A program made the translations under genes and the position numbers. The notes beneath the pieces were generated by a model, which was not told the DNA's origin, made no database searches, and saw nothing but the letters and a program-made list of their open reading frames with translations. Below are positions 22,530 to 32,796 of a stretch of 64,000 nucleotides of DNA, piece after piece (position 1 is the first letter of the stretch; each line of letters starts with the position of its first letter). Source of the stretch: Coprinellus micaceus (lineage: Eukaryota; Basidiomycota; Agaricomycetes; Agaricales; Psathyrellaceae); contig OX596346.1 of NCBI GenBank assembly GCA_951394405.1, positions 992,001-1,056,000 of the forward strand. The letters run 5' to 3'.

Positions 22530-24364
22530 TGTATACCATGTAATGCGACACATTTGTTCAGTTTCCAACCACTTCATGATAGCAGTTTGGAAATAGGCGT
22601 GGAACTCTAGGATCACCTGTAATACCATGAACACGGTCGCGACACTACTGCCGGATAAGCGCAACCCCGCCACCCCCTATATTTTCATTGTCACCTCTGT
22701 AGCTCTATTTAATGTGAACTGTGTGTCCACAACAAGTCAGAGCTATGCGGATGACCGAAGCCGAAGTGAGAATGAAAAAAGAGACGAAATAAGTGACCTC
22801 CCTTGCCACTGGAGATTGTGTGTTCATTGGGGGTGTATATGGCATGAGGTCCCTATAAAGTAAGGTATACTACATACTTAAACAAATAAACTGGTCAATA
22901 GGCGTGAACGATACGCGTATGGTTCCGGCTTGCACTACCCCTGGGTCCTGCGATCCGTGCGGTTCACCTTGCCCCTGATCAGCGCTAGACGCCTCTTTCC
23001 CTTGAGCCGAAGTCTCGATCAGATGACGGATTCGATGTAAGGTGGGCTACCCACTCCATACTGCCAGGTCCCTGGGTTGTGTATAGCGTATAGAGGATCC
23101 ACCTCCGTCGAGATACGGGGCAGGAAGTCAGGCAACAGGTAACCCAAAACCTTGAGGTCCGTCATCGCGACCGGGCACCTGGGTAGGTAGTGAGGAATGT
23201 GTTGCGGATATCCTAAGGGGTCACATAGGCTCACAGCCCGAGCAGCCCGATGGTGCAGGGTCTAAGGCGAGCCCCGTCTCGGGGTCCCGCTCCGTATATG
23301 GCAGCGGTAATCAACGGCTGGGTGGGGGTTTGGGAAATGCCGCGCAGTGCACAGTAGGCGCCCACTGAAGTTGGAGGGATTGGAAGCACCCGATGCGCGA
23401 TAGGCTCGTCATAGACAAGCAATAACCTAGCTCTGTTTAGGAGGTACGCTTTCCGACTCGCCTATACCTGAGGGAAGCACATCACTCTGCAGGGGGAACC
23501 CATTCGACAGGATGCCAGTGAGTAAGTATCAGTTTGCAGAGGGGGCGAGTATGCGACAGACTCCCGGTCCTGAGGTCCCTCCCCAAGACCAAGAGCACAA
23601 TCGGAGGCAGCAATCTCCCTACCATCGCGTCTCTTTAGCACTCCCATCCGAGTCCATCATTCACACACCAGCATCTCCAAAGCTCTGCTCGGGTGCCGAC
23701 ACAGCCGACACACTGATTCAGCCAGGACCCCGGCTGCAGGAACTGCGCCCCACACCTGCCATACCCGGATTGCTCGGCCTGTGGCCCCTTGGGATATCCA
23801 GTGCCCGCATCGAGTCCTCGGGTTTGATGTCGGGTGCCATCATGTGAAAGGAACTTCCTCTCAGACAGGACCAAATGAGCGATGAATTCACAGCCACAAC
23901 TCGGGGTCTCGGCCACCATGCAATGCTGATCCAGGCCCGTCGGCTCGCCCATCATTGGCCCATCATACCGACTGTTGGTATCTGAGACCCAGGTCCGACA
24001 AGCACTGACCTGTCAAGTTGTTCCTTTTCCATTCTAATTATTGTACTGCCACCCCTGCTACCTCAGACGGTAGTGTCCCTTGAGACCCTCTACAATGGTC
24101 AGAAGGGCATTGCTGGGGGACCATAGATAATGCAGGGAGGGGACACACAAAGCGGATACGGTATATAACATCCCTTGACGTGATGTTCGAAATGAAAACT
24201 GAATGAACTCCTCAAGCTTTCTTCCACCCTGTGGCAGGCCACATGTTGTAATAGGAACCAGTAACTAAAAAGGCTTGATACGCCACTTCCGTTCAATGTT
24301 GAGTGCTGGGTTTGGTTAAATTTCTGGAGAGGTGGACCATAGTTGGAACTTGGACCGACAGGAG
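22530..24364. other. Mostly non-coding; one weak open frame
   Basis: No supported gene. A Pro/Gln/Ser-rich frame at 23512-23847 (about 111 residues) could be a small disordered protein, but the sequence just after its ATG (gtgagt) looks like a splice donor and it has no recognised feature. Confidence 0.35.
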
Positions 24365-24630
24365 GGACCAGGGTATGGCTGGGCCGACAGGAGCGTATGG
24401 CTGGGCTGACAGGAGCATATGGCTGGGCGGACAGGAGCGTATGGCTGGGCGGACAGGAGTGTATGGCTGGGCCGACAGGAGCGTATGGCTGGGCCGACAG
24501 GAGCGTATGGCTGGGCCGACAGGAGCGTATGGCTGGGCCGACAGGAGCGTATGGCTGGGCTGATGATGGGAGCATATGGCTGGGCCGATAGGAGCGTATG
24601 GCTGGGCTGATGGGAGTGTATGGCTTGACT
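24365..24630. repeat. 22-bp minisatellite, about 12 units
   Basis: The unit is close to gtatggctgggccgacagga plus gc, repeated head to tail with point changes (ccgaca/ctgaca/cggaca) and one unit with an insertion near 24561-24570. Because 22 is not a multiple of three and the unit has no stop codon, three plus-strand frames and some minus-strand frames stay open through the array. Those frames are artefacts of the repeat, not genes. Confidence 0.92.
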
Positions 24631-25066
24631 GACACGACAGCTCAAAAATATGCCATAATATCCAGAAAATATATACAATTGAAAAAGTGTGAACTTATGG
24701 ACGCCACATAACACTTGCCTTCAGTTACTTCTGGATATTTATCATTGCAGCCCCATTGGCCTGCCTCAAGCGTATTCAGTGTATTGGCCTAGACTCTTGT
24801 GGTATACCGTGACATCTGATGCAGTGCTATTTTCCTCTATGGGGATACAAAAAAGATTGGACCACAGGGTCAGGTCTCACAGTCGATGCACTGTATACCT
24901 AAACTTGGAGAGAACAAGGAAACTGTCACTTCTGGATCATGATATCAGCAGCTGTTAGAATCCAGGCACGGTCTTAATAATATTACCCTCAATTTATTCT
25001 CCAATGGATAGCATGACAGAGGAGGTCTGTGGGCATGCAGTATGTAAATACAAAGAGTACAGTAGT
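24631..25066. other. AT-rich 3' flank of the Ras-like gene
   Basis: No gene seen. A segment near 24720-24735 (cttcagttacttctggatatt) resembles one near 30808-30830 upstream of the same gene, perhaps a short dispersed repeat. Confidence 0.35.
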
Positions 25067-28000
25067 CTACATAATGGTGCAGGACTCCAGCGAAGTACAT
25101 GTAGTATGCTTGAGTAATGTGGATAGAGAAGAGCGAATACCAATGCCCTGATGGCCATGGTCCCACTTCGCTGACTCCATGTTTGTGACAGCCCTTGTCA
25201 CCTTACTAACATCCACAAAGAGCTGTTTAGTTCCTTCAGAATTCTTGGCAGATACCTCATAGAAGGTTCCAGATATTCCCTGTGCCGCCTTTACTCCATC
25301 AATTGTTGGAAGGTCAGGCATACTTGTGCGAAGGTCGGACTTGTTGCCAACGAGAATAACAGATGGGGATCCTCGGATTCTATGCCGTTTCTGACAATAA
25401 AAGATGAGCACACTCTTTAAGCTCTCTTCATCGTCAATTGAGTAGACAAGAATGATCGCGTCCTGCTTGCTATACTAGATGTTAGTGCATTTAGTGTTCA
25501 CCAGGGATAATCCTCGGATACGGTAAGTCCAATCCTTATCCTATCCTTTGAATTATCCTATCCTCCAAGCGGATACGGGTACGGATACAGATTCTCACGG
25601 ATTTCCGACGGATTCACGGATTAACAGATAGATTGAAGGATATCTCCAGATTATCTGAGGTTTGGACAGATATGGGGTAGCAATTCAGTCATATCAGCAC
25701 ATACATATATGTAACGTGTACACTGGTAACACTACAATAGATCAATGGTGTCCCAACCCTCCTCCAGGTCCAAGTCCTCATCACCATCGAGAGAGTCGAG
25801 GCTCCGAATCACCTTGAGGACGTCACGGTCTTTGATAAGACCCACCTTACTCCAGTAGTTCAAACACATAAGTGCACGGGTGGTCTGAGCACTAAGACGG
25901 TTTCGGAGATGGCTAAGAAGGATCCGACCACGACTGAAGCATCGCTCGACATCAACCGACGTTGCTAGATGAAAGAACTTAGAGCTAAAAGAATGAAAGA
26001 CGACATTGAACGTACCGGGAATAGACAGGTAGTCCAGAGCCATCCTCGAAAGACGAGGATAGAGGGTCCGGCGGTCATGCCACCACACCATAGGGTCGCT
26101 TACATTCTTCTCGATTGGGGATGCAAGGTACCGGTCAATCTCATCAATAATAGCAGTACGGGAACGCGATGGGATGGAGGGAAGGGAGTCGAAGATATTT
26201 GGTTCGTTATTGACCTAAATGAATGTGAGTACTACGACACATTAGAGAAATATGCCCACAACATACCTTCGATGGTGCACCATCCTCGAGGGCAATGGTG
26301 TTGGCATAGTCTGAGGGCATATCCAGGCTTGAATATGAACGCTCAAACTCATCCCTGAGCATCTCCTCCGCAGTCTCCACCCACGATGGCAGCCAGCCAC
26401 GCTGCCGAAAGTAGTCGAGCTTGAAGGAAGGGTGGAGGACTGCTCAGAACATTAGCCATGGTCCGTGTTGTGCAAAATGGAGGACTTACTCATCGCAATA
26501 CGGTAGTTCTCCGACTCGTCCGTCTTGTTATAATATCTATTGAGGGTCTGCTTCGAGAGCGTGCATGCAGCACGGATGGATGGTAGGAAAGCAGTCTTGT
26601 TGAGGGATTGTTCGGTCAGGATATCGTCGATGTGGTCCATAGCAGGGATAACAGTAGGAAGCGAGGGGGTACCACGAGAGAAGAAGAGAGTAGCGTGCTT
26701 GTACACCTAGATGACAGCAGGCGGCAGTGCCCAACGTCAGTGCCCAACGTCACCCAGAATAGGAGGTGTTACATACCTTGAGAATATCAGTAAGCTGCGA
26801 GATCATCGCCCACTCCTCATCATCGAGCTCATAGCACCGCAACGCCTTCTCCTTGACCATTGTCTCAATGGCAGCCCTGTACTCAAGTGCGAACTTCAAC
26901 ATATCATACGTCGAGTTCCACCGAGTCGCCACATCGCGCGGGATGGCCTTCAGTGCAAGACCGAGCATACGAAGAGTCTCGTACCAGAGCGGAAGGAGGA
27001 TGGTGGACGAGTGAATAATCGCGAAGGAGAGCCGACGAAGCTATCAGGAGACAATGATCAGACTAGGAAGAATCCGTAACCCTGAAACGCGGCACGCACC
27101 TTGAGAATAGCGAGCCGGACAGGGAGCACACTTCTATCCAACTCGTCACGCTCCGCATCGGACATCAGTCCACGTTCATCCACCCACCCCTCCGTGCTAT
27201 TCTCGAGCTCACTCTGTCCTTCGTCATCCTCCCCCTCCAACTCGCGTGACTCTTCCGCCATTGCTGCCCGCGTCTCCGCATCCTCGAGCTCGAGATTCTC
27301 AGCCAGCTTCTCAAGCTCCCGCCGAGCCTTATCGAGGATGGCGTCACCAGTCGTAGAAGAGCCGGGGTCGTCACCATCCGTCTTCTTGTGGGGCACGTCG
27401 AAGACACGAATTGTCGTCTTCGCAACGAGGTTCACGACATGGAGGAAGCAGCGAGTGAGGGAGGCTTCTCCTGCGAAGGTGTCGATGAGCTTTTGAAGCT
27501 CGCGAACCATGGCGTCGTTGTTGGAGGCGTTGTCGCACGTCACGCTCAGGAGCTACGTAGAAGGCATAAATATATGTGTATACCGAGCGTGAGTCGGACG
27601 TACCTTGTGCTCAATCCCAAACTCGCGGAGGACTCGCGCGAATTCGATCGCAAGGTTGAGACCAGTGTGAGAGCGGGGGATTTCGACGAAGTCGAGCAAG
27701 AGGGCGAACGGCTGGCCGTTCTGCTCAAAGTGGACGGTGAAGGCAGCGTAGGCGCGGTGGTTGGGCGAGGTCCAGCAGTCATGTGCGAAGTGGAGGGAAC
27801 CGGGGTGTTCCTGAGTTCCGTGAGGAAGTGTAGGGGGAGTATACGAACAGCGCAACTCACCTGAAGCAGCTTGGCAATGCGGTTCCGAACGCTCGCAAAG
27901 ACCATCTTAATATCCCGCGACACCGTACTGGGTGACGGTACGTAGTGGTGGGGTCGTCCGGTCTTCATGAGAGTATTGTACCCTCGGTCCTTCACAATGC

Positions 28001-29787
28001 TGATTGGGCGAAAGCTTTCCGACACCCAGCGCACGGTCTCGGCCCTGAAGTAGAACATGTTCGTTCAGCGAAACGGAGCAAAATGAGATAAAGTACTTAC
28101 CGAGATTCGACCTCCGTGTGAGGACGTGTCGAGTACGTGACCTTACCTTTGCCCTTTCGAGCAAAGGCAGTGGTGATAGCATGGGCGGAGAGCAGGCCGC
28201 CGTTGGTGTTGGCCGCCTTGCGAACCTCGTCCGCATTCTTGGCCTTGTCAGCTGCTTCGAGGGCGTCGGAACCGAAGCATTTCTTGACGTGGCCGCGCAT
28301 GTTCCCGGTGGAGCCGTCGAGGACGTACTTGGCCTGGCCGGTCTTCGCGTCGATGACCTTCTTGTCGGCGTAGCGGCGTACGAAGCGGGTGGGCATGCGA
28401 CAGTGTTCCGCAATGCATTCCCAGGTGTAGCACGCACGCCCATTGACCGGCTTCTTCGAGGGCTCGGGCTTGAAGAAGCCGTAGACGGGCGCGGTCCACT
28501 TTCCGTCTGGCACTGGGCAATGAGATATATAAAAACGAAGCGAGCTCACATTTACGCACCTATGTTCTCCGACTGCCCCGTTTTCGAACTCTCCCCCCCA
28601 TTTTCCTTCGAACTCGCAGGTGTGGAAGTCGTAGGTGCGGCGTCGAGCATAATGACGTCGTTGTCGAGGGGCAGTACGTCCCCGTTAGACGACTGATCAT
28701 CGTGGTCGGCGTCATCGTCGGAGTCCTCGATCACGACCGATGCGGATGCGCGCACAATGCGAGTACGGGCGGACGCAGACGGGGGAGCACCAGGGAGAGC
28801 AGCAGTGGGCGGGGTGGGAACGCTTCGAGAAGTCGAACCAGTTTCATCTGGTTCTGACAGCCCAGTCTCGGCACTGTCACGCCTACCTGGCGTTAAGGCG
28901 GTGCGGGCTTTTTTGAACGCTTTGACGAACGCCGTAATCGGCGCCTGTTGCTTGCGCTTGGTTGGCTGAAGAACGCGGCCACGTCGGCTGGTGGTTTGGT
29001 CGGCTGCGGGAGCGAGGGAAGACATAGCGAGATTTTCGAAAGCTTAGAGAGTGAATTCGTAGCCTAGTTTCGGCTGTATGAGGAGTGCACAACAGAAATC
29101 GCATTTTTGGTACTGTATAGTCGATCGCCGGCATGTCCGGCAATGCCGAGTATGCCGAGATTTGATCGGGTATCCGCGGAAATCCGAACCGGATACGGAT
29201 AAGCGCCCGGTTAGCCGGGCGTCCATCCGTATCCTATCCTTGGCGGATTATAACCGTGTATCCTCTCGGATATCTGTATCCTTGGTTATCACTAAGTGCA
29301 TTGAGTCACATAGATGACCAGACAGAACAGACAGACCTATCCAACCATTGATCAGCAACTTGGCTTAGCTCCGCTGAATATCATAAGTCTCACTCCAATG
29401 TGTTGGGGAAAAGAATAGCAATACATACGGTTACTGAAGTCTCCAGTGTCAAGCAGCTCAACAATGTACTGCTGATCCATAATCGATACCCTGTGCTGAA
29501 ACTGGTCTTCCAAGAAGGTTGGCTCAACAACCTCTGTTTAAAATGTGGTTACTGAATGCTTGAACCAGTTAACTTACCCTCAATACTGACCAGAAAATGT
29601 TCCAGAAGTAAACTGTGTCAAAGCCAAGTAAGCGTCTTTCTGTATAAAAACTGCTTCTTCTTACCTGATGGATAAGACTTGTCTTTCCGACACCGGATTT
29701 TCCAATCAATGAGATCTTGATGCGCGTAGGACCAAAGCTAGGAACGACTTCCATCGTAAGAGAACCTACAGGGGGGGTTTGCATCAT
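25067..29787 (-). CDS. Atypical Ras-like small GTPase, interrupted by a hAT element in an intron
   Basis: Proposed exons: 29787-29665, 29612-29591 (22 bp), 29533-29429, 29373-29360 (14 bp, least certain) and 25474-25067, giving 223 residues. G1 is GKSGVGKTS (residues 29-37), switch I has EPTFLED, G4 is GNKSDL, and G5 is VSAKN. The protein ends C-T-I-M, a CAAX box predicting prenylation and membrane attachment. G3 is unusual: the canonical DTAGQ is replaced by DTGDF, so the catalytic Gln is absent and hydrolysis may be slow. Alternative in-frame ATGs lie at 29784 and 29754. The 3.8-kb hAT element lies in the last intron, so splicing could still remove it, in principle, along with about 80 bp of intron. 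Confidence 0.75.
25484..25491. repeat. Left 8-bp target duplication of the hAT element
   Basis: The sequence agtgcatt directly precedes the left terminal repeat and is repeated exactly at 29295-29302. Eight base pairs is the size expected for hAT insertion. Confidence 0.92.
25505..25640. repeat. Left subterminal GGATA/TATCC motif cluster of the hAT element
   Basis: Repeated ggata, cggatac, tatcc and cggatt words are packed into about 130 bp just inside the left end, and the same words recur at the right end. In hAT elements such clusters bind the transposase; here this role is inferred. Confidence 0.6.
25732..29025 (-). CDS. hAT transposase, intact
   Basis: Read on the minus strand from the ATG at 29025 in about nine exons (introns near 28560-28515, 28100-28045, 27860-27810, 27605-27550, 27100-27040, 26778-26710, 26490-26440 and 26280-26220), the frame stays open to the stop at 25732. 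The N-terminus is Ser/Pro-rich, then a BED-type finger region (CYTWECIAEHC). The catalytic core includes FAHDCWTSPNHRAY, VTCDNASNNDAM, TRCFLHVVNLVAKT and RDVATRWNSTYDML. The C-terminal dimerisation domain is clear (FHLATSVDVERCFSRGRIL, then LRNRLSAQTTRALMCLNYW), as in Ac/Tam3-type transposases. The acidic segment before RWNS is long and low in complexity. No frameshift is needed. Confidence 0.88.
29160..29285. repeat. Right subterminal GGATA/TATCC motif cluster of the hAT element
   Basis: The words ggtatcc, ggatacgg, cgtatcctatcc and tgtatcc are spaced over about 120 bp inside the right end, mirroring the cluster at the left end. Confidence 0.6.
29295..29302. repeat. Right 8-bp target duplication of the hAT element
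   Basis: An exact agtgcatt copy directly follows the right terminal repeat ending in cacta. Confidence 0.92.
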
Positions 29788-31699
29788 TTACGGTGTTGTA
29801 TTTATACCTGGCCCACAACTCAGTCATATCGATCTCCAGATCTGCATTCTGGTTTCAATTTTAACTAAGACCCCATTCAGGTAGTCTGGGATACAGCCTG
29901 TAAGGGCATGTTTTTGGTAGCTGATTGGCTAAGAGGCCCTGATCAATGTATCAACCCATATGGGTATGGACTGTTCTGGGTTCTGCAAATTCCCTCAAAA
30001 ACACCCTCCTCAGGCATAAATTGTTCCCCCACTATAAAGGAAATGCTGTGAGTGTGTAGAATCGACAGCGATTTACAAGTTGCAAACTAATCGACAAGTT
30101 ATACAGCCCTGAGCAAGTAGTAGACTGAACTTCTACCAAGCCCAGAGTAAGCACAGACCGTAGCCAGCACAGACTACCCAAATGGGGCCTAAAGTCTGCC
30201 ACATAGAATCTCTGTCATCCTGGGTGTTTCAATTATCATAGTCAATTCCTACATGTGTCACTAGCTCCAACCTGGGATATGGATTGAACACATTGTGACC
30301 TGTATGAATATCCCTGAAGTGCACCAATTCTGAAACAAGTGGTGTGTTCCTTGCTTCATATCCTTGCTTTACATATCATAAGCCTTTCTGTAGACTTGAA
30401 AGGGCGAATTGGCACCATCCAGGTCCAGGTTCAGAAGAAATTTTACAGGGGCGTCCTGTGGGCATTGGACAATAATAACACTGTGACCCGTCAGTCTCAT
30501 CCACCTCAGTGTGTGAGCCACTTATATTCCTGTTCAATATGCTAGATTTTGGGACTTCAGTATGCCAGAGAAAGTGTTGTAATAAAATATTGCTGCCTGA
30601 GTAGATTGAACCTTCGGCCTTGTGATCAGTACTGAATCAATGCATGTTGTTTCAATTGATCTGGCTGAATGCCCCATTCGGAAGCCAAAATGTAACGAAA
30701 TCAGTAGTGCGGATACCTGGAAGTATCTCTAGGCTTTTGAGGTCACTCTCACACAGTGGTTGGCGTACTCCAGCAGAAAGTGTATGAAAGGGTTGCCAGA
30801 AAAAGCCTTCAGATACTTCTGGATATTGTACTATCAATACCGTGACATTTGGCAGCTGGAATTGTTCGCGTATCCTTTAAAGACCAACACCAAAAAGGAC
30901 AGTCACATGAACACTTGGGAACATACTGGATTGGGTAGACAATATGGCTGTACCACTGGCTGAAGAAGATTCACAATGTGGCCACACGTTCCACTACACC
31001 AGTGTCATGCTTAACCAGACCTCAGTGACTACAACTGCGTGCCATCCTGAGTGTCATAGCCTGAGTCAACTGGACCGCTGACAGACCACAGGACTCTACA
31101 TTAGTGTCGGTTAGACACCGCTCTCCCAAGCTCCGGGAACTGGGATCCACATCAAGCACGTTGTGTATGCACCTCTTCGCATTGCCCCCGACATATAGAT
31201 TTCAGAGTAAACATCACACTGTCAGCCATTCAATTTGTAAATTTTGGAACCGAAGATTCCAGCATTTGAAGGGATCCCGATCTCGGACACAAAATGGCCT
31301 CCAAGTTTGAATTCACCAGGCGCCCTCATCTGTAATATGAATTGTCCATAACTACCCACTATTCAGGACTCAGAGAGCCCATGTCGTGAGTCCTATGTTA
31401 GTCTCCTGCAAACTGTGACCCTGCTGGCCAAGCCCGGTCATCCCAGCCAGGGTGCCACCGAGTGTGTCAGTTCAACAGCCTGGACTTGGTGACCGGCATT
31501 TGCCGAACATTTTGATCGGACGGCGCTGCCAACTGCGGTAGTTACCGGTTCAAGCGCTCGCTTCCACCAGATCTACCCCCCGAAGCCAATCACTTGAATC
31601 TGTGTATCGGAAATAGGCTGCCTCGATGTGGATGTCGCTCGCGGCGACAAGTGTTTCTCAGAACCCTGTCACGATCAGGTACAGTATCCAGGGTGGCCC
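29788..31699. other. AT-rich region without a supported gene
   Basis: About 1.9 kb upstream of the Ras-like gene with no open frame over 70 codons that shows a motif or splice chain. Base composition looks distinctly lower in GC than the flanking genes. It may contain decayed repeats and the promoter of the Ras-like gene. Confidence 0.4.
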
Positions 31700-31820
31700 A
31701 GTGTGACACTCCACCTCCCGGCTCTATGATCCCTTCGTTTAACGTCAGTGGATTCCCTTTTTTCTGTGTCTTTCTTTATCCCTCTCTCTCACACACGCAC
31801 TCTGGTATTGTATCCTCACT
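31700..31820 (+). promoter_or_regulatory. Displaced CT-rich leader/promoter-proximal region of the TEA gene
   Basis: A pyrimidine-rich stretch (ttctgtgtctttctttatcc, ctctctctcacac) ends in tcactATGCC at the copia insertion point. It has the look of a fungal 5' UTR running into a start codon. Without the 6.2-kb insert it would join directly to the TEA coding sequence at 38034. Confidence 0.6.
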
Positions 31821-31825
31821 ATGCC
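31821..31825. repeat. Left 5-bp target duplication (atgcc) of the copia element
   Basis: The bases atgcc precede the TGTTGG start of the 5' LTR and are repeated exactly at 38034-38038. Confidence 0.93.
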
Positions 31826-32208
31826 TGTTGGAAGACAATGCTCATGTCAACTCTATCTCTACAAAGAATACCTCTATTTCGAACGTTTTACTTATCTTCT
31901 ATTGTTCTATAGAGAACAACAACCACCTTGTATTATTCCCATTATACTCGCACTTATTGTTCTCTTATCTCCACCTTATCTCCATTCACTGCTATTGTTC
32001 TCTACTTATGGAACGTCTATTGTTCCTTCCTATTGTTCCGCATATAGGTTATCTATTGTTCTCCACAGTATATAGTCCACACTGTAAGTGGGTGAGTCCC
32101 CATCGAACTCTCCCCACTTACAGGTGCGTATCTTGTATACCCTACTTACTTTCAATCTAACATCGAACTCTCCCCACTTACAGTGGGTCATACTTGCATC
32201 GTTCTACA
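31826..32208 (+). repeat. 5' LTR of the copia element
   Basis: 383 bp, starting TGTTGG and ending CTACA (TG...CA ends). It has an internal direct repeat, catcgaactctccccactta, at about 32101 and 32161. A tatatag near 32070 may be its TATA box. Sequence appears identical to the 3' LTR. Confidence 0.95.
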
Positions 32209-32228
32209 AGTTATGAGCCCCGGGCTCC
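32209..32228 (+). other. Primer-binding site, tRNA half-molecule type
   Basis: Directly after the 5' LTR, agttatgagcccc is complementary to the anticodon arm of initiator methionine tRNA (GGGCTCATAA). Priming from a tRNA fragment cut in the anticodon loop is known for copia elements. Only the match is visible here. Confidence 0.7.
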
Positions 32229-32796
32229 TCTGATCACGCCATCCGTTATCAGACACCGCGGTAACCGCTCCACTGCCCCTCGATCACCCATAGCCTACGG
32301 CCTCTTCTCGTGTGATATCTCCACCTGAAGCCTATCTCCCTTCACATTTTCACTATCTTCACTTTCGCTATTTACGTTTCGCTACTTACATTCCACTACC
32401 CCTCCTGATACTCAGGAGTACGTATCAACTTCCATTACCACCTTCTACCCCGCGGCAAGCGTTCCCACTACGGGAAAGAAGCTATCAGGAAGTCCACAGA
32501 CGCTTACCGTCTGCGGAATTAGAGTAGTGATCCTTCTTTGAGAGGCCTGATTCGGTTGGACTGGGGAAACGACGCAACGGTAGCGCTCCCTCCATCCAAA
32601 CGCTTTCAGTAACCGGTACTCAAAGTGACAGCGGGGTTCCCTCTGCGGATCTTAGTGTAAAACTTCAACTCCTTTTTAGGATATCTACGTATTGGTCCGT
32701 TTTACCTACAAAATCACGGGCACTTTACCTATCACCTATCTCTTATCGTTTCGTACCTATCATTTTATCCTCTCCCATTCTTCATCACCTACCATC

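Larger units (their letters stand above)
25492..29294 (-). mobile_element. Complete hAT-family DNA transposon, 3803 bp
   Basis: The left end tagtgttcaccagggata and the inverted right end tagtgataaccaaggata match at 15 of 18 bases. Flanks carry the perfect duplication agtgcatt. The single nine-exon transposase gene lies on the minus strand. The element sits in an intron of the Ras-like gene and shares its orientation. An open transposase, paired ends and an undecayed duplication suggest a fairly recent insertion that may still be active. Confidence 0.92.

Noticed and set aside
24099..24714. Long repeat-peptide frames on both strands
   Set aside because: They arise because the 22-bp minisatellite unit has no stop codons. 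Each frame only recycles the same peptide and has no sound start or flanking coding sequence.
27101..28696. Several 100-190 codon plus-strand frames
   Set aside because: They are antisense to the hAT transposase exons.
25497..29290. Alternative hAT boundaries at cagggata/tatccttg with an imperfect duplication gtgttcac/gttatcac
   Set aside because: Extending the ends by 16-17 bp gives a longer inverted repeat and a perfect 8-bp duplication (agtgcatt), which is a better solution.
31540..31562. ggttcaagc resembling a tRNA B box
   Set aside because: No A box, acceptor stem or anticodon arm could be folded around it.
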